Below, piece after piece: positions 8,887 to 17,851 of a stretch of DNA of 64,000 nt. Both the position numbers and the translations under genes were made by a program. The notes beneath the pieces are model-generated. The model ran no database searches and had not been told where the DNA came from. It saw nothing but the letters and a program-made list of their open reading frames with translations. Origin of the DNA: Bacillus sp. AFS001701. Lineage in GTDB: Bacteria; Bacillota; Bacilli; Bacillales; Bacillaceae_G. The first letter of the stretch is position 1. Each line of letters begins with the position of its first letter. The stretch lies in assembly GCF_002559405.1 (NCBI RefSeq), contig NZ_NTZO01000027.1, positions 1-64,000 of the forward strand. Direction: 5' to 3'.

Positions 8887-9396
8887 TTAAAAATATCGTT
8901 CATTGATGATTTTTAAGTGATGTAACTCATGGCCTGCAATAATATAAGCAATTGCACGAGGTGTCGTTGGGTGATTTAGAACATTTCCCTCATTTTCTAA
9001 TGTTTCATTAGATAAGTTTTCTAACATAGATAAAGTTGCTTGACGAACAGTTTGATATTCATAAATAATTTGCTCTAGCTCAAGTCGATTGAAATTTGCA
9101 TTTTCATTATAGGCGTTTTCATCAAAAGATGGTAAAGGATTGTGATCCCCTCTTGCAATTGCCAATAGACGATAGCACATTATTCTTTCAGTATCGACTA
9201 AGTGTCCAAGAACTTCCTTAATACTCCATTTCCCGTCCGCGTATCGATATTCGGATTTTTCTTTGGAGATTGCCTTAAAAAAACTGATGGATTCCTCTAA
9301 CTGCTTCCTCAAAATAGTTTGTAAGTCCCCTTTAGGAACTAGGGCAATATAACCTTTAAAGTGTGGGTTATATTCGTTTGAATTTGGTCTAGACAT
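8887..9396 (-). CDS. DinB-superfamily putative metal-dependent hydrolase
   Basis: A 169-residue four-helix protein of the DinB/YfiT superfamily. The family's three metal-binding histidines are visible: H65 in VLGHLVDTER, and H156 and H160 in AGHELHHLKI. Such proteins include bacillithiol-dependent transferases and uncharacterised hydrolases. The ATG at 9396 has GAGGTG eight bases upstream; an adjoining TTG one codon earlier is too close. It is a single gene, convergent with mtaD. The bacillithiol enzyme fosB lies just over 1 kb away, but a link is only conjecture. Confidence 0.85.
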   Translation of the reverse strand: MSRPNSNEYNPHFKGYIALVPKGDLQTILRKQLEESISFFKAISKEKSEYRYADGKWSIKEVLGHLVDTERIMCYRLLAIARGDHNPLPSFDENAYNENANFNRLELEQIIYEYQTVRQATLSMLENLSNETLENEGNVLNHPTTPRAIAYIIAGHELHHLKIINERYF

Positions 9397-9519
9397 CAAT
9401 TAATCACCTCATAGTTTTAAATTTAAAATCAACAAAGCATAGTACAATAAGGAAATTATATATTATGGTAAAATTATGTAAATAGAAGTTTGAAAAATAA
9501 AAATATTAAGGTGATTAAT

Positions 9520-10548
9520 ATGAATATTCAGCTGAAGAAACGTTTTAAGCAATTTGCAAAAAATGAATGTGAAAATTCTAGTAAATTATATGAGTATTTA
9601 TCATTAAAAATTGCAGAAGATGGAGAGATTCATGATTTATGTACTTTTGCGCAAGCTGGTCAGCCTATTCCAAATTTATTATTAGGGTCGATTCATTATT
9701 TATTAATGAATGGTAAGCATCATCCGTTAAAAGAGTTCTATCCAAGCCTAGTAGAAACACCAAAGGAATTAGAAGGCTCCTATCCATATTTTCAGGATTT
9801 TTGTAAAAAATTTAGAAACGAAATTATTCAGTTTATTCAAACGAAAATTGTCCAAACAAATGAAGTTAGACGTTGTGCATATCTTTATCCATGCTTTTCT
9901 TACATTTATCAAAAGATTAATAAACCAATCTCGTTAATAGAAATAGGAACTAGTGCTGGACTTCAACTATTATGGGATCAATATAAGTATTCTTATAGCA
10001 CAAGTGAAACTATTTATGGGAATATAAAATCGAATGTTCTTATCAATTCGGAGGTAAAAGATAAAGGCCCAACTATTCTCCCATTATTAGAAAAAATGCC
10101 TCCAGTTGTTGATCGGTATGGAATAGATTTACACGTAAATGATTTATCAAACGAAGAAGACTATTTATGGCTAAAAGCCTTAATTTGGCCGGAGCATTTT
10201 GAACGAAGAGAATTATTTGAAAAAGCCGTTATAAGTATCAAGGGAAATGAAATCAATTTAATAGAAGCAGACGGAATTAAAATGCTTCCAGAAGTAGTCA
10301 AACAATTATCAAATGATTCAATTCTATGTATTTTTCATACACATGTCGCAAATCAAATACCGGTAAAGGGAAAACAAAGTTTATTAAAAACGATTGAAGT
10401 TATAAGTAAAAATAGGGATGTGTTTCATCTATATAACAATATTTGGGATCGAATGCTACATCTTGACCTTTATATTAATGGGGTAAAGTATGAAGAAGTA
10501 ATTGGAGAAACAGAAGGTCATGGTAAATGGTTTGAATGGAGGATTTAG
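9520..10548 (+). CDS. DUF2332 family protein
   Basis: A 342-residue protein that I place in the DUF2332 family from its overall pattern: an N-terminal helical domain, then LIEIGTSAGLQLLWD (a glycine motif like that of class I methyltransferases, around residue 140), IWPEH in the middle, and FHTHVANQIP plus a C-terminal EWRI. The start ATG at 9520 follows AAGGTGATTAAT; an upstream in-frame codon lacks a binding site. A SAM- or nucleotide-binding fold is suggested by the motif, but the function is not established. It precedes fosB by about 37 bp and may share its transcript. Confidence 0.7.
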   Translation: MNIQLKKRFKQFAKNECENSSKLYEYLSLKIAEDGEIHDLCTFAQAGQPIPNLLLGSIHYLLMNGKHHPLKEFYPSLVETPKELEGSYPYFQDFCKKFRNEIIQFIQTKIVQTNEVRRCAYLYPCFSYIYQKINKPISLIEIGTSAGLQLLWDQYKYSYSTSETIYGNIKSNVLINSEVKDKGPTILPLLEKMPPVVDRYGIDLHVNDLSNEEDYLWLKALIWPEHFERRELFEKAVISIKGNEINLIEADGIKMLPEVVKQLSNDSILCIFHTHVANQIPVKGKQSLLKTIEVISKNRDVFHLYNNIWDRMLHLDLYINGVKYEEVIGETEGHGKWFEWRI

Positions 10549-10585
10549 TAAAACATAATAAATAACTATGAAATGAGGGAGTAAA

Positions 10586-11008
10586 ATGGAGATAAAAGGG
10601 ATCAATCATTTGTTGTTTTCAGTATCTAATTTAGAAACAGCAATCGATTTTTATCGAAACGTATTCGATGCAACTCTCTTAGTAAAAGGTAGAACAACAG
10701 CATATTTAGATTTAAATGGTATATGGCTCGCCTTAAATGTAGAGAAGGATATACCTAGAAATGAAATTCATCATTCATATACCCATTTGGCTTTTACCAT
10801 TGACGAAGACTCCTTTGAAAAAATGTATGATAAATTAGTTCAACTTAAGGTAAATAGATTGAATGGTCGTGAAAGAGATAAACGAGATAAAAATTCAATT
10901 TATTTTACAGATCCAGATGGACATAAATTTGAATTTCATACTGGTACACTGCTAGATCGAATTGAATATTATAAGCAAACAAAGCCATATATGGATTTTT
11001 ATATTTAG
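10586..11008 (+). CDS. fosB: Metallothiol transferase FosB (fosfomycin resistance)
   Basis: A 140-residue vicinal-oxygen-chelate protein that opens the epoxide of fosfomycin by adding bacillithiol. It closely follows the Bacillus FosB pattern, with metal ligands H8 (GINHLLFSV), H67 (SYTHLAFTI) and E116 (HKFEFHTG) and the family stretch SIYFTDPDGHKFEFHTGTL. The ATG follows GAGGGAG. Bacillithiol dependence is family knowledge and agrees with a Bacillaceae host. A short hairpin and an AT-rich palindrome follow the stop. Confidence 0.95.
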   Translation: MEIKGINHLLFSVSNLETAIDFYRNVFDATLLVKGRTTAYLDLNGIWLALNVEKDIPRNEIHHSYTHLAFTIDEDSFEKMYDKLVQLKVNRLNGRERDKRDKNSIYFTDPDGHKFEFHTGTLLDRIEYYKQTKPYMDFYI

Positions 11009-11020
11009 TTGTTGGATGGA

Positions 11021-11072
11021 AAGTTTAGCTGAACTTTCTACGAAAAATATCTTGAATTAAAGATATTTTTTG
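11021..11072 (+). terminator. Weak terminator region after fosB
   Basis: GAAAGTT/AACTTTC forms a small hairpin, followed by a longer AT-only palindrome AAAAATATCTT/AAGATATTTTT ending in T residues (to 11072). The second element also resembles the MhqR operator core (11048-11065), so its role is ambiguous. Confidence 0.4.
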
Positions 11073-11176
11073 ATACAATATAGTTAAGAGTTCGGTAAAA
11101 TGAAAGATAAAATATCATTTTAAACAGGTTAGTAATAATAGTAATAAGATATCTAGATAAGTTATTCTTTGTTTAA

Positions 11177-11194
11177 TATCTCGAATTGAAGATA
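11177..11194. promoter_or_regulatory. MhqR-like operator upstream of pirin gene
   Basis: TATCTCGAATTGAAGATA, followed by AAA, differs at two central positions from the MhqR inverted repeat of B. subtilis (TATCTCGAATTCGAGATA followed by A's, as I recall it). It lies 22 bp before the pirin start, between the likely promoter and the ribosome binding site. MhqR-type repressors are released by quinones and other electrophiles. The motif is seen; control by an MhqR orthologue is inferred, as no clear MhqR is encoded in this window. Confidence 0.55.
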
Positions 11195-11216
11195 AAATTT
11201 AAAGGAGCGATAAACA

Positions 11217-11912
11217 ATGTTCGAAAAAATCAATAGTAAACAATTAGGTCACGCTGATCACGGATGGTTAAAAACAATTCATCATTTTTCATTTGCAAAT
11301 TATAATGATCCAAGTAATATGAACTTTGGTGTATTAAGAGTATTAAATGATGATTTAATTAAAGCACACAGAGGATTTGGGACTCATCCACATAGTGATA
11401 TGGAAATCATAACATATGTCATTAATGGGAATTTAACTCACACTGATAGTATGGGGAATAAACATGAAATTGGACGTGGTGATATTCAGTACATGAGTGC
11501 AGGAACGGGTGTGTATCACAGTGAACACAATATGGGCAGGGATTTATTAAGATTAATTCAATTATGGATTATTCCTGACAAAGCAGGTCATACTCCAAAT
11601 TACGGTGACTTACTATCAGATTGGGAAGAGAGAGAAGGAAAATGGTATCATATGGTATCCCCAGTTGAAGGGAGTGCCCCAATTAAAATTCACCAAGATG
11701 CAAATATTTACTCGCTTGCATTAAATGAAAATGAAGAAATTACTTTTGAAATGAAAAAGGATCGACAAGCGTATTTAGTCTTATTAGAAGGAAATGCCAT
11801 TGTGAATGGAGAACTATTGGAAGCTAGTGATGCTGCAAAAATAATTGAAGAAGATATTAAAATAAAATCAAAAGATTTTTCACATTATTTAGTAGTAGAA
11901 ATGAAAAAATAA
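11217..11912 (+). CDS. Pirin family protein (quercetinase-like cupin)
   Basis: A 231-residue bicupin of the pirin/YhhW group, some members of which cleave flavonols such as quercetin. The N-terminal cupin has all metal ligands: H57 and H59 (THPHSDMEI), H101 and E103 (VYHSEHN). The C-terminal half is the degenerate second cupin. AAAGGAGCG precedes the ATG. It is followed 38 bp later by an OsmC-type gene and preceded by the MhqR-like operator, which suggests an electrophile or quinone response pair. Enzymatic activity is not proven for most pirins. Confidence 0.88.
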   Translation: MFEKINSKQLGHADHGWLKTIHHFSFANYNDPSNMNFGVLRVLNDDLIKAHRGFGTHPHSDMEIITYVINGNLTHTDSMGNKHEIGRGDIQYMSAGTGVYHSEHNMGRDLLRLIQLWIIPDKAGHTPNYGDLLSDWEEREGKWYHMVSPVEGSAPIKIHQDANIYSLALNENEEITFEMKKDRQAYLVLLEGNAIVNGELLEASDAAKIIEEDIKIKSKDFSHYLVVEMKK

Positions 11913-11950
11913 TAGATGAAATGATCTAATTATTGGAGGGGAAATAGGTA

Positions 11951-12376
11951 ATGAAAACAAGTATTAAATGGGATGGCAAGTTAGCCTTTTCAGGAATTGC
12001 ACCATCTGGCCATGAAATAAAAATGGATACTGCCGAGTCTTTAGGTGGGGAAAATAGTGCACCTACACCAGTTGAACTTTTAATTAATGCAGTCGCAGGA
12101 TGTACAGCAATTGATATCGTATTAATCCTTGAAAAAATGAGATTAAAACTAACTTCATTCGAAATAGAAGTAAATGGTGAACGAGCTGAGGAGCACCCTA
12201 AGCGTTTTACTGACATTCACTTGCATTATATTTTAGGCGGAGAGTTAGATACAGAAAAAGTTCGAAAAGCGATCAAATTATCAAAGGATAAATATTGCTC
12301 AGTAGCTCATTCTTTAAATGCTAACATTACAGCAAGTTTCACTTTAAATGGAACGAAGGATGATGAAGTACTGTAA
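11951..12376 (+). CDS. OsmC-family protein
   Basis: A 141-residue OsmC/Ohr superfamily protein, a group of dimeric thiol peroxidases acting on organic hydroperoxides. The two conserved cysteines are C51 (AVAGCTAIDIV) and C116 (KDKYCSVAHSL). It resembles the YhfA-like branch more than classical Ohr. GGAGGGG is found nine to ten bases before the ATG. It likely forms a two-gene operon with the pirin gene and ends at a terminator. The stress role is family inference. Confidence 0.88.
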   Translation: MKTSIKWDGKLAFSGIAPSGHEIKMDTAESLGGENSAPTPVELLINAVAGCTAIDIVLILEKMRLKLTSFEIEVNGERAEEHPKRFTDIHLHYILGGELDTEKVRKAIKLSKDKYCSVAHSLNANITASFTLNGTKDDEVL

Positions 12377-12383
12377 TAAAAAG

Positions 12384-12426
12384 TAGCTGTCTCTAAAGTA
12401 AAAGTACTTTTTGGGGCAGCTTTTTT
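12384..12426 (+). terminator. Terminator of the pirin-osmC unit
   Basis: GCTGTCTC and GGGGCAGC arms around 12386-12420 with inner AGTA/TACT pairing, followed by TTTTTT. Confidence 0.8.
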
Positions 12427-12434
12427 AATTGCAA

Positions 12435-12462
12435 TTCAAAAAACCAGCAGATTGCTGGTTTC
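12435..12462 (-). terminator. Terminator of the polyamine operon
   Basis: On the minus strand AACCAGCA/TGCTGGTT stem followed by a T-run, six bases after the stop of the decarboxylase-spermidine synthase gene. Confidence 0.88.
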
Positions 12463-12467
12463 TTTAC

Positions 12468-14798
12468 TTACTCTTCATTATCTAATTGTTTTTTTACATA
12501 AGTAGGAAGCATAAAGCAGCCAACATGTAGGTCTGTATTATAATATTTTGTTTCGATCCCTAGCTTATTCCATTCATCAGCTTTAATGTCTTTAATTGGA
12601 TCATATTTTTTTGAAGCAAATCCGAATAACCAATGTCCAGATGGATAAGTTGGCATATGGAATTGATAAACTTTTGAAATCGGAAATGTTTCTTTAATTT
12701 TGGAATGAGCGCGTTTCATTTCGTGCGCGTAACTAGCGTAATATGGACTTTCATGCTGGTTAATTAGTATACCTTCTTCACTTAATACCCGTTTGCAATT
12801 GTTATAGAAAGCAACTGTAAAAAGCCCTTCACCAGGTCCAATAGGATCAGTTGAATCTACCAAAATTAGATCGTAATAACCTTCATCAGCTTCTTGTACG
12901 AACTTTAGGCCGTCTTCGAAATATAAGGTTAATCTTTTATCTTGATCTAATTTTGAAGCTGTTAAAGGTAAGTATTGTTGGCATAGTCTTACTACTCGCT
13001 CATCAATTTCTACCATATCAACAACTTCCACACCTGGGTATCGTAGTACTTCACGAGCAGTACCACCATCGCCCCCACCGATAATTAGTACTTTTTTAAT
13101 GTTTGGATTAACGGCCATTGATACGTGCGTAATCATATCATGGTAGATAAATTCATCCTTTTCAGTCACCATCATATAACCATCTAGAGTAAAGAATGTT
13201 CCAAATGTTTCACTTCTAAAGAAATCGATTTGTTGAAATTCACTTTTTTCAGAATGAATATGTTCTTGAACCTTTATGGAGAACTTCGTATCCTCTTGGT
13301 GATTCTCTGTATACCATAAATCCATTAAATTTTCCTCCAAACTTCGATCGACGACCTTTATTATATATGGATCATCATCATCGTTGATTGTGATCGTACC
13401 TTCTGATTTTAAATAAAGATAATGCTGAATCAATTCGGTTGAAATTAGTTCACCAGGTATACAAAGAGGGATACCAGGAGGGTAAATCATGATTGATTCA
13501 CCACTAATTAATCCACTTGCATCATGGATTGAAATAATACGTTTAGGATGATAGTAGGCTTCTCTAGGAGTCATGACCATTTTAGGATTTTTTAATGCAA
13601 CACTTATATCTGTTTCAAGTTTCGGAAGTTTACCGTAATATCGGTCACTAATATCTCTTAATGCATCAATTAATGTTCGAATGGTGTCTTCATTATCACC
13701 TAGCGAGATAATTGCTAAAATGACATTAGGTTCGGCAAGTTCGATTTGAATTTTATATTCCTCTGCAAGCATGTCATATACTTTAAAACCAGACATTCCT
13801 AAATCTGAAACTTTCACAACGAGTTTTAACTCATCGTAATCGAATACCCCAACTCCATTTCGATATGAATCTTGCGTAATACATTTTAAACCTTTTATGG
13901 AGTTAATTTCTTCTTTAGCTTTTCTTGTTAAATTGAGTAATTTTTCAAAACGCTCTTGACCTTCTAAAACTAATTTCTTTCTTGCAACATCGATTGAACA
14001 CATAAGTAAATAGGAAGCAGATGTTGTTTGAAATAAATTAATTGTAGATCGAACCCTATTTTTAGTAATGATCCCATCATTATGTAGTAGAACTGATGCT
14101 TGTGTTAAAGCACCACCAGTTTTATGCAAACTAAGGGTAACAAGGTCAGCACCAAGAAGGGCAGCGTTACTTGGTAAATCAGGGTGAAACGAAAAGTGAG
14201 CACCATGGGCTTGGTCTACTAAAACAGGAATTCCCCTGGAATGACCGATGTCGATAATTTGTTTTAAATCTGAAGTTGCTCCAAAATAGGTCGGATTTAT
14301 AATCAGGATGGCTTTAACATCCGAATTTAAATCTAGGGCATGAAGAACAGATTTTACTGAAACGCCATTTACAATTCCATACTCATAATCGATTTCTGGT
14401 TCAATAAATACTGGTTTAGCACCTGCTAAGATTAATGCATTTATTGCGGATTTGTGTACATTCCTTGGTAGGAGAATTTTATCTCCATGTTCAAGGGCGC
14501 TCATAATCATATATTGAACTCCAGAAGTCGAACCATTTACTAACATATAAGCGTTATCTGAATGAAAGGCATCCGCTAATAAAGTTTCGGCTTCTTGGAT
14601 TACACCTGTTGGATGCGATAAGTTATCAACACGCTTTGAAGAATTGACATCCATTTTAAGAGCCATATCACTCCAAAGCTCTCTTAATTCCTCCAGTGAA
14701 TTACCTCTTTTATGCCCGGGAACATCAAAGCTTGTTATATCTTCCTTAGCATAACGGACTAATTCAGTTAAAAGCGGTGTTTTACTGTGATCCATCAT
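12468..14798 (-). CDS. Fused arginine/lysine decarboxylase - spermidine synthase
   Basis: A 776-residue bifunctional protein. Residues 1 to about 487 form a fold-type I PLP decarboxylase like Bacillus Spe[10 protein letters not shown] (24-32), PLP-pocket D195 in [10 protein letters not shown], Schiff-base lysine K226 in SLHKTGG, and the C-terminal domain with MTPREAYY and YPPGIP. Residues from about 491 to the end are a full spermidine synthase like SpeE: LWYTENH, the SAM-site IGGGDGGT (573-580), catalytic D648 and D651 in VDSTDP, and the C-terminal TKYYNTDLH. No linker separates them. The gene overlaps speD by four bases (ATGA). In B. subtilis these are two separate proteins. The decarboxylase substrate, arginine or lysine, is not settled by the motifs. 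Confidence 0.93.
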   Translation of the reverse strand: MMDHSKTPLLTELVRYAKEDITSFDVPGHKRGNSLEELRELWSDMALKMDVNSSKRVDNLSHPTGVIQEAETLLADAFHSDNAYMLVNGSTSGVQYMIMSALEHGDKILLPRNVHKSAINALILAGAKPVFIEPEIDYEYGIVNGVSVKSVLHALDLNSDVKAILIINPTYFGATSDLKQIIDIGHSRGIPVLVDQAHGAHFSFHPDLPSNAALLGADLVTLSLHKTGGALTQASVLLHNDGIITKNRVRSTINLFQTTSASYLLMCSIDVARKKLVLEGQERFEKLLNLTRKAKEEINSIKGLKCITQDSYRNGVGVFDYDELKLVVKVSDLGMSGFKVYDMLAEEYKIQIELAEPNVILAIISLGDNEDTIRTLIDALRDISDRYYGKLPKLETDISVALKNPKMVMTPREAYYHPKRIISIHDASGLISGESIMIYPPGIPLCIPGELISTELIQHYLYLKSEGTITINDDDDPYIIKVVDRSLEENLMDLWYTENHQEDTKFSIKVQEHIHSEKSEFQQIDFFRSETFGTFFTLDGYMMVTEKDEFIYHDMITHVSMAVNPNIKKVLIIGGGDGGTAREVLRYPGVEVVDMVEIDERVVRLCQQYLPLTASKLDQDKRLTLYFEDGLKFVQEADEGYYDLILVDSTDPIGPGEGLFTVAFYNNCKRVLSEEGILINQHESPYYASYAHEMKRAHSKIKETFPISKVYQFHMPTYPSGHWLFGFASKKYDPIKDIKADEWNKLGIETKYYNTDLHVGCFMLPTYVKKQLDNEE

Positions 14799-15631
14799 CC
14801 ATCAATATCCTCCACATCAGGACCATTCCATAAATTTTTACCGTAAAAGATTTCATCCATTTCATACTTCACTTTTTCTTCTATTTGTGAAATTTCATCC
14901 GCGTCTAATTTTTCTTTTGTGTAGCCAAAAAGATAATTATCTAAATTAAATTGTTTCAACTTACATTTAGTGTGGAAAATATTTTCTTGGAACACATTTA
15001 CATCAATCATTTGATACATGTCCTTTATTTTTTGTGGAATGTAATTTTGGATTGAGTTTATATCATGGTCAATAAATAATTTATAACCGCTAACATCTCG
15101 AGTAAATCCTCGAACACGATAATCAATTGTCATAATATCGGCATCAAATTGGTGTATTAAATAGTTTAATGCTTTTAAAGGAGAAATTTCTCCACAAGTA
15201 GATACATCAATATCTGCTCTGAACGTACTAATTCCATCATCCGGATGATATTCTGGGTAAGTATGAACAGTAATATGACTTTTATCTAATGCTGCTACTA
15301 CTAGCTCCGGTAATGGGCCAGGTGATTCGGAAAAAGTTTCAGATGAAGGATTATCAACCGGACCTTCTGAAACGAGAATCGTAACACTTGCTCCTTGAGG
15401 ATCATAATCTTGTTTTGCAACATTTAAGATGTGGGCTCCGATTATATGCGTAACTTCAGTTAAAATTTTTGTTAAACGGTCAGCGTTATATTGTTCATCG
15501 ATGTACTGAATATATGCTTCACGTTCTTCTTTTGTTTTTGTAAAGCAAATATCATACATATTAAAACTTAAAGATTTCGTTAAGTTGTTAAAACCATAAA
15601 GTTGAAAATTATTTGACGATGAAATATTCAT
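14795..15631 (-). CDS. speD: S-adenosylmethionine decarboxylase, class 1a (E. coli type)
   Basis: Provides decarboxylated SAM, the aminopropyl donor for spermidine. The 278 residues are the long enterobacterial-type proenzyme rather than the about 126-residue SpeH found in B. subtilis. Self-cleavage should occur between K117 and S118 in [13 protein letters not shown], the serine becoming the pyruvoyl group; C146 in [11 protein letters not shown] matches the catalytic cysteine region. AGGAGG stands seven bases before the ATG. Its TGA overlaps the start of the fused decarboxylase-spermidine synthase gene, so the two products are probably made together from one operon. Confidence 0.96.
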   Translation of the reverse strand: MNISSSNNFQLYGFNNLTKSLSFNMYDICFTKTKEEREAYIQYIDEQYNADRLTKILTEVTHIIGAHILNVAKQDYDPQGASVTILVSEGPVDNPSSETFSESPGPLPELVVAALDKSHITVHTYPEYHPDDGISTFRADIDVSTCGEISPLKALNYLIHQFDADIMTIDYRVRGFTRDVSGYKLFIDHDINSIQNYIPQKIKDMYQMIDVNVFQENIFHTKCKLKQFNLDNYLFGYTKEKLDADEISQIEEKVKYEMDEIFYGKNLWNGPDVEDIDG

Positions 15632-15674
15632 CTATTGTCCTCCTAATTTTACAAAGTAAAAAAGTACGTACGAA

Positions 15675-15703
15675 AAAGTAAAAGCGACTGTACAATAGTC
15701 GCT
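15675..15703 (-). terminator. Intrinsic terminator between the GT4 gene and speD
   Basis: On the minus strand AGCGACT/AGTCGCT with a seven-base loop, followed by TTTTACTTTTT. It ends about 44 bases before speD. It would stop transcripts from the glycosyltransferase operon, but I see no promoter between it and speD, so it may also act as a leader attenuator for the polyamine operon. Confidence 0.6.
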
Positions 15704-15843
15704 AGTGTAACTACTCAATATATATTGTTTGTTTTTGAATTATTCATTATTCACATAAGTTGATGATTGAGGAGTTACTAATCGATAATGGTATTTTGTT
15801 GTTTTATTTAAAATATTCAGAAAATAAAAAGCAGGAAAATTGC

Positions 15844-16995
15844 TTATGCCTTCTTAGATATGAGGATTGGTGGTTGTGGTGTAAAGATTAGTTCAAATTC
15901 CTGTACTAATTTATTAAAGATACTATTCCAATCCTGCGTTAATGCATAATCTCTTGCTTTTTTTGACATATGCTTCAACATTTCACTTCCATGTAAGCAA
16001 TCCTCTATTGCTTGGCAAAATGAAGATGTATTTTGTGGCTCACAAAGGACACCAGTTGAATAATCTCTAATTATATTTTTAACTCCACCTGCATTTGCAC
16101 CAATCACTGGTGTTCCACATGCCATTGCTTCGAGTACTACATTTCCAAATGTTTCAGTATCAGAAGGAAAGACCATTAGATCAGACACACCATATATCTC
16201 AACTAAGTCCTTTTTTTGAAGGTAGCCTGTATAAATAATTTGATCGGTACCAGTTTTCTTAATCATTTCTTCTTTTTTTGGACCATCTCCAACGATTATC
16301 CAAGTTAAATTTTTGTTAAAACGCTGTTTGGTGTAGTTTATTATTTTCGATAAGGTTTCTAAATCCTTTTCAGGTGCAATTCTGCCAACAAAACAAACCG
16401 TATATTTAGAAGTAATATTATATTTTTGTTTAATTTCATTATGATTCAAAGTTGGACGAAAGATCGAACAGTCAACACCATGGGTCCAAATAGAGAGATT
16501 GTTAAAACCTTTTGTCTCTAAATGATTGAATGTATCCTTCGAAGGAACAAATATTTTTTGAGTAGGTTTATGAAACCAATCCAAATACTTCCATAAAATA
16601 TTTTCTAAGAATGTTAAGTTATAGTACTGAAGATAATGGTCAAAATTTGTGTGGTATGAAGCAACCAAAGGAATTTTCATTTTTTTAGAAATATGGAGAC
16701 CACTTAATCCAATTGTAAATGGCGTTGCGATATGAATAATATCCGGATTAAATTCTTTAAGCGTCTTTTTCATTTTTGAAAGGTTTGGAAATGAAATTTT
16801 ACATTCAGGATAAATTTTAAATGGTACAGATTTTAATCTTGTTATATCTTGCGTTGATGATAATCCATAGTCCTCAGGAGCAAACACATGATATGAATGG
16901 CCATGATCTTTTAAGTAATTTGTAAATCGATTTAAAGTTTTGGCAACACCATTAACTTGAGGAATAAAGGTGTCTGTAAAAATAGCTACTCTCAT
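15844..16995 (-). CDS. Glycosyltransferase family 4 protein
   Basis: A 383-residue GT-B fold transferase. The N-terminal domain starts MRVAIFTDTFIPQVNGVAKT, typical of GT4 enzymes acting on lipid acceptors (MgtA-like). The C-terminal nucleotide-sugar domain has VGRIAPEKDLE and the EX7E motif SDTETFGNVVLEAMACGTPV. GGAGGAG lies seven bases before the ATG. It follows the PAP2 gene by 12 bp, suggesting a two-gene operon in glycolipid or cell-envelope lipid metabolism. Donor and acceptor are unknown. Confidence 0.9.
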   Translation of the reverse strand: MRVAIFTDTFIPQVNGVAKTLNRFTNYLKDHGHSYHVFAPEDYGLSSTQDITRLKSVPFKIYPECKISFPNLSKMKKTLKEFNPDIIHIATPFTIGLSGLHISKKMKIPLVASYHTNFDHYLQYYNLTFLENILWKYLDWFHKPTQKIFVPSKDTFNHLETKGFNNLSIWTHGVDCSIFRPTLNHNEIKQKYNITSKYTVCFVGRIAPEKDLETLSKIINYTKQRFNKNLTWIIVGDGPKKEEMIKKTGTDQIIYTGYLQKKDLVEIYGVSDLMVFPSDTETFGNVVLEAMACGTPVIGANAGGVKNIIRDYSTGVLCEPQNTSSFCQAIEDCLHGSEMLKHMSKKARDYALTQDWNSIFNKLVQEFELIFTPQPPILISKKA

Positions 16996-17007
16996 AACTT
17001 CTCCTCC

Positions 17008-17541
17008 TCACAAATGATAGATAAAAAACTGTGAAATAAATGTAGTAAATATACCAAGTAATATTCCGAAAAACACATCTGATGGATAATGTAAGCCAAG
17101 ATAAATTCGTGAGAATGAGACACACAAAACTAAAGGAAGTAAAATAAACACTGTAATTGGTAAATAAATCATAATAGGAAGACCAACAGATATAATTGCC
17201 GTTGTATGACCAGAAGGGAAGGAATGATCTTTTAAAGGATTTTTCAGCACAAAAGTACCTTCTAGTTTAAGATAAGGTCTTTTACGTGGATAAAAACGTT
17301 TAAGAAAATGAACAGGAATATGGCTAAGAGAAAGGGTACAACAACATAAGATTGATGCTTCATGTAATTCACCTTTGGAATAAAGTAATAAAATTAGTGC
17401 TGATGCAATTGTAAAAGTAGCTCCACCAAGATGGGTAATATTGCGAAAGAAAAAATTCAAGTAACGCTTCTGGAACAATGAATTAACGCGATAAAACAGT
17501 TGACATTCATATGTGTGAATCTTTTGAAGAATAGCGCTCAT
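17008..17541 (-). CDS. PAP2-family membrane phosphatase
   Basis: A 177-residue integral membrane acid phosphatase of the type-2 phosphatidic acid phosphatase family (undecaprenyl-pyrophosphatase, PgpB and relatives). The three signature motifs are present: K81 to R88-P89 (KRFYPRKRP), FPSGHT (108-113), and SRIYLGLHYPSD (144-155) with the catalytic histidine H151. There are about five hydrophobic segments. It starts the operon with the GT4 gene. Lipid-linked pyrophosphate or phosphatidate are likely substrates; the exact one is not evident. Confidence 0.92.
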   Translation of the reverse strand: MSAILQKIHTYECQLFYRVNSLFQKRYLNFFFRNITHLGGATFTIASALILLLYSKGELHEASILCCCTLSLSHIPVHFLKRFYPRKRPYLKLEGTFVLKNPLKDHSFPSGHTTAIISVGLPIMIYLPITVFILLPLVLCVSFSRIYLGLHYPSDVFFGILLGIFTTFISQFFIYHL

Positions 17542-17695
17542 TTTTCATCCTCCATTATGCTGATATTTGTAACTTCATTATAAAAAGGGTTTATGGATTT
17601 AAATAGAAGCTTTTGTAAATGAATAATTTAGATATGTAAATTTTTATTAAAAGAATCGGAGCGGGGGTGAATAAGGTATCCAATAATCTTGAAAG
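17542..17695. other. Upstream region of the PAP2-GT4 operon
   Basis: AT-rich leader containing the presumed PAP2 promoter on the minus strand, which I cannot place with confidence. On the plus strand a GTG at 17667, with GGAG five bases upstream, opens a 51-codon frame that runs through the adjoining repeat array to 17822. Confidence 0.3.
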
Positions 17696-17851
17696 TGCAA
17701 ATGAATTTGTGAAAAGTGCAAATAAAAAGGCTAAAATTGCAATCTTGAAGGTGCAAATAAAAAAGCTGAAACTACAAATAAAACTAGCAAATCTGCAATT
17801 AAGAGAGTCAAACTACAAATAATCGGTGAAACTGCAAATAAGACCACAAAT
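17696..17851. repeat. Array of degenerate 21-bp repeats, copy 1
   Basis: Eight imperfect tandem units start at 17696, 17717, 17738, 17752, 17773, 17794, 17814 and 17833. Most are 19-21 bp and one is 14 bp. The unit reads TGCAAATAA, then six or seven mostly A/G bases, then TGAAAC or similar. The best unit, at 17752, differs by one base from the best unit of the second array at 62089. A tail of shared words (GGATCAAAA at 17910, CAGTAAAAC at 17923) also recurs after the second array. There is no inverted repeat or CRISPR-like spacer pattern. On this copy the adjoining genes run on the opposite strand. Confidence 0.85.

Noticed and set aside
11048-11065. Second MhqR-like palindrome after fosB
   Set aside because: It is AT-only, lies 150 bases from the pirin gene, and can equally be part of a weak fosB terminator followed by T's.
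17667-17822. 51-codon GTG-started frame through the first 21-bp array
   Set aside because: A 21-bp repeat of this composition leaves two of three frames open by default, so an open frame is weak evidence; kept only as a note in the array finding.
17696-17851. CRISPR array
   Set aside because: Units are 14-21 bp, degenerate and directly adjacent with no unique spacers, and no cas genes are near.
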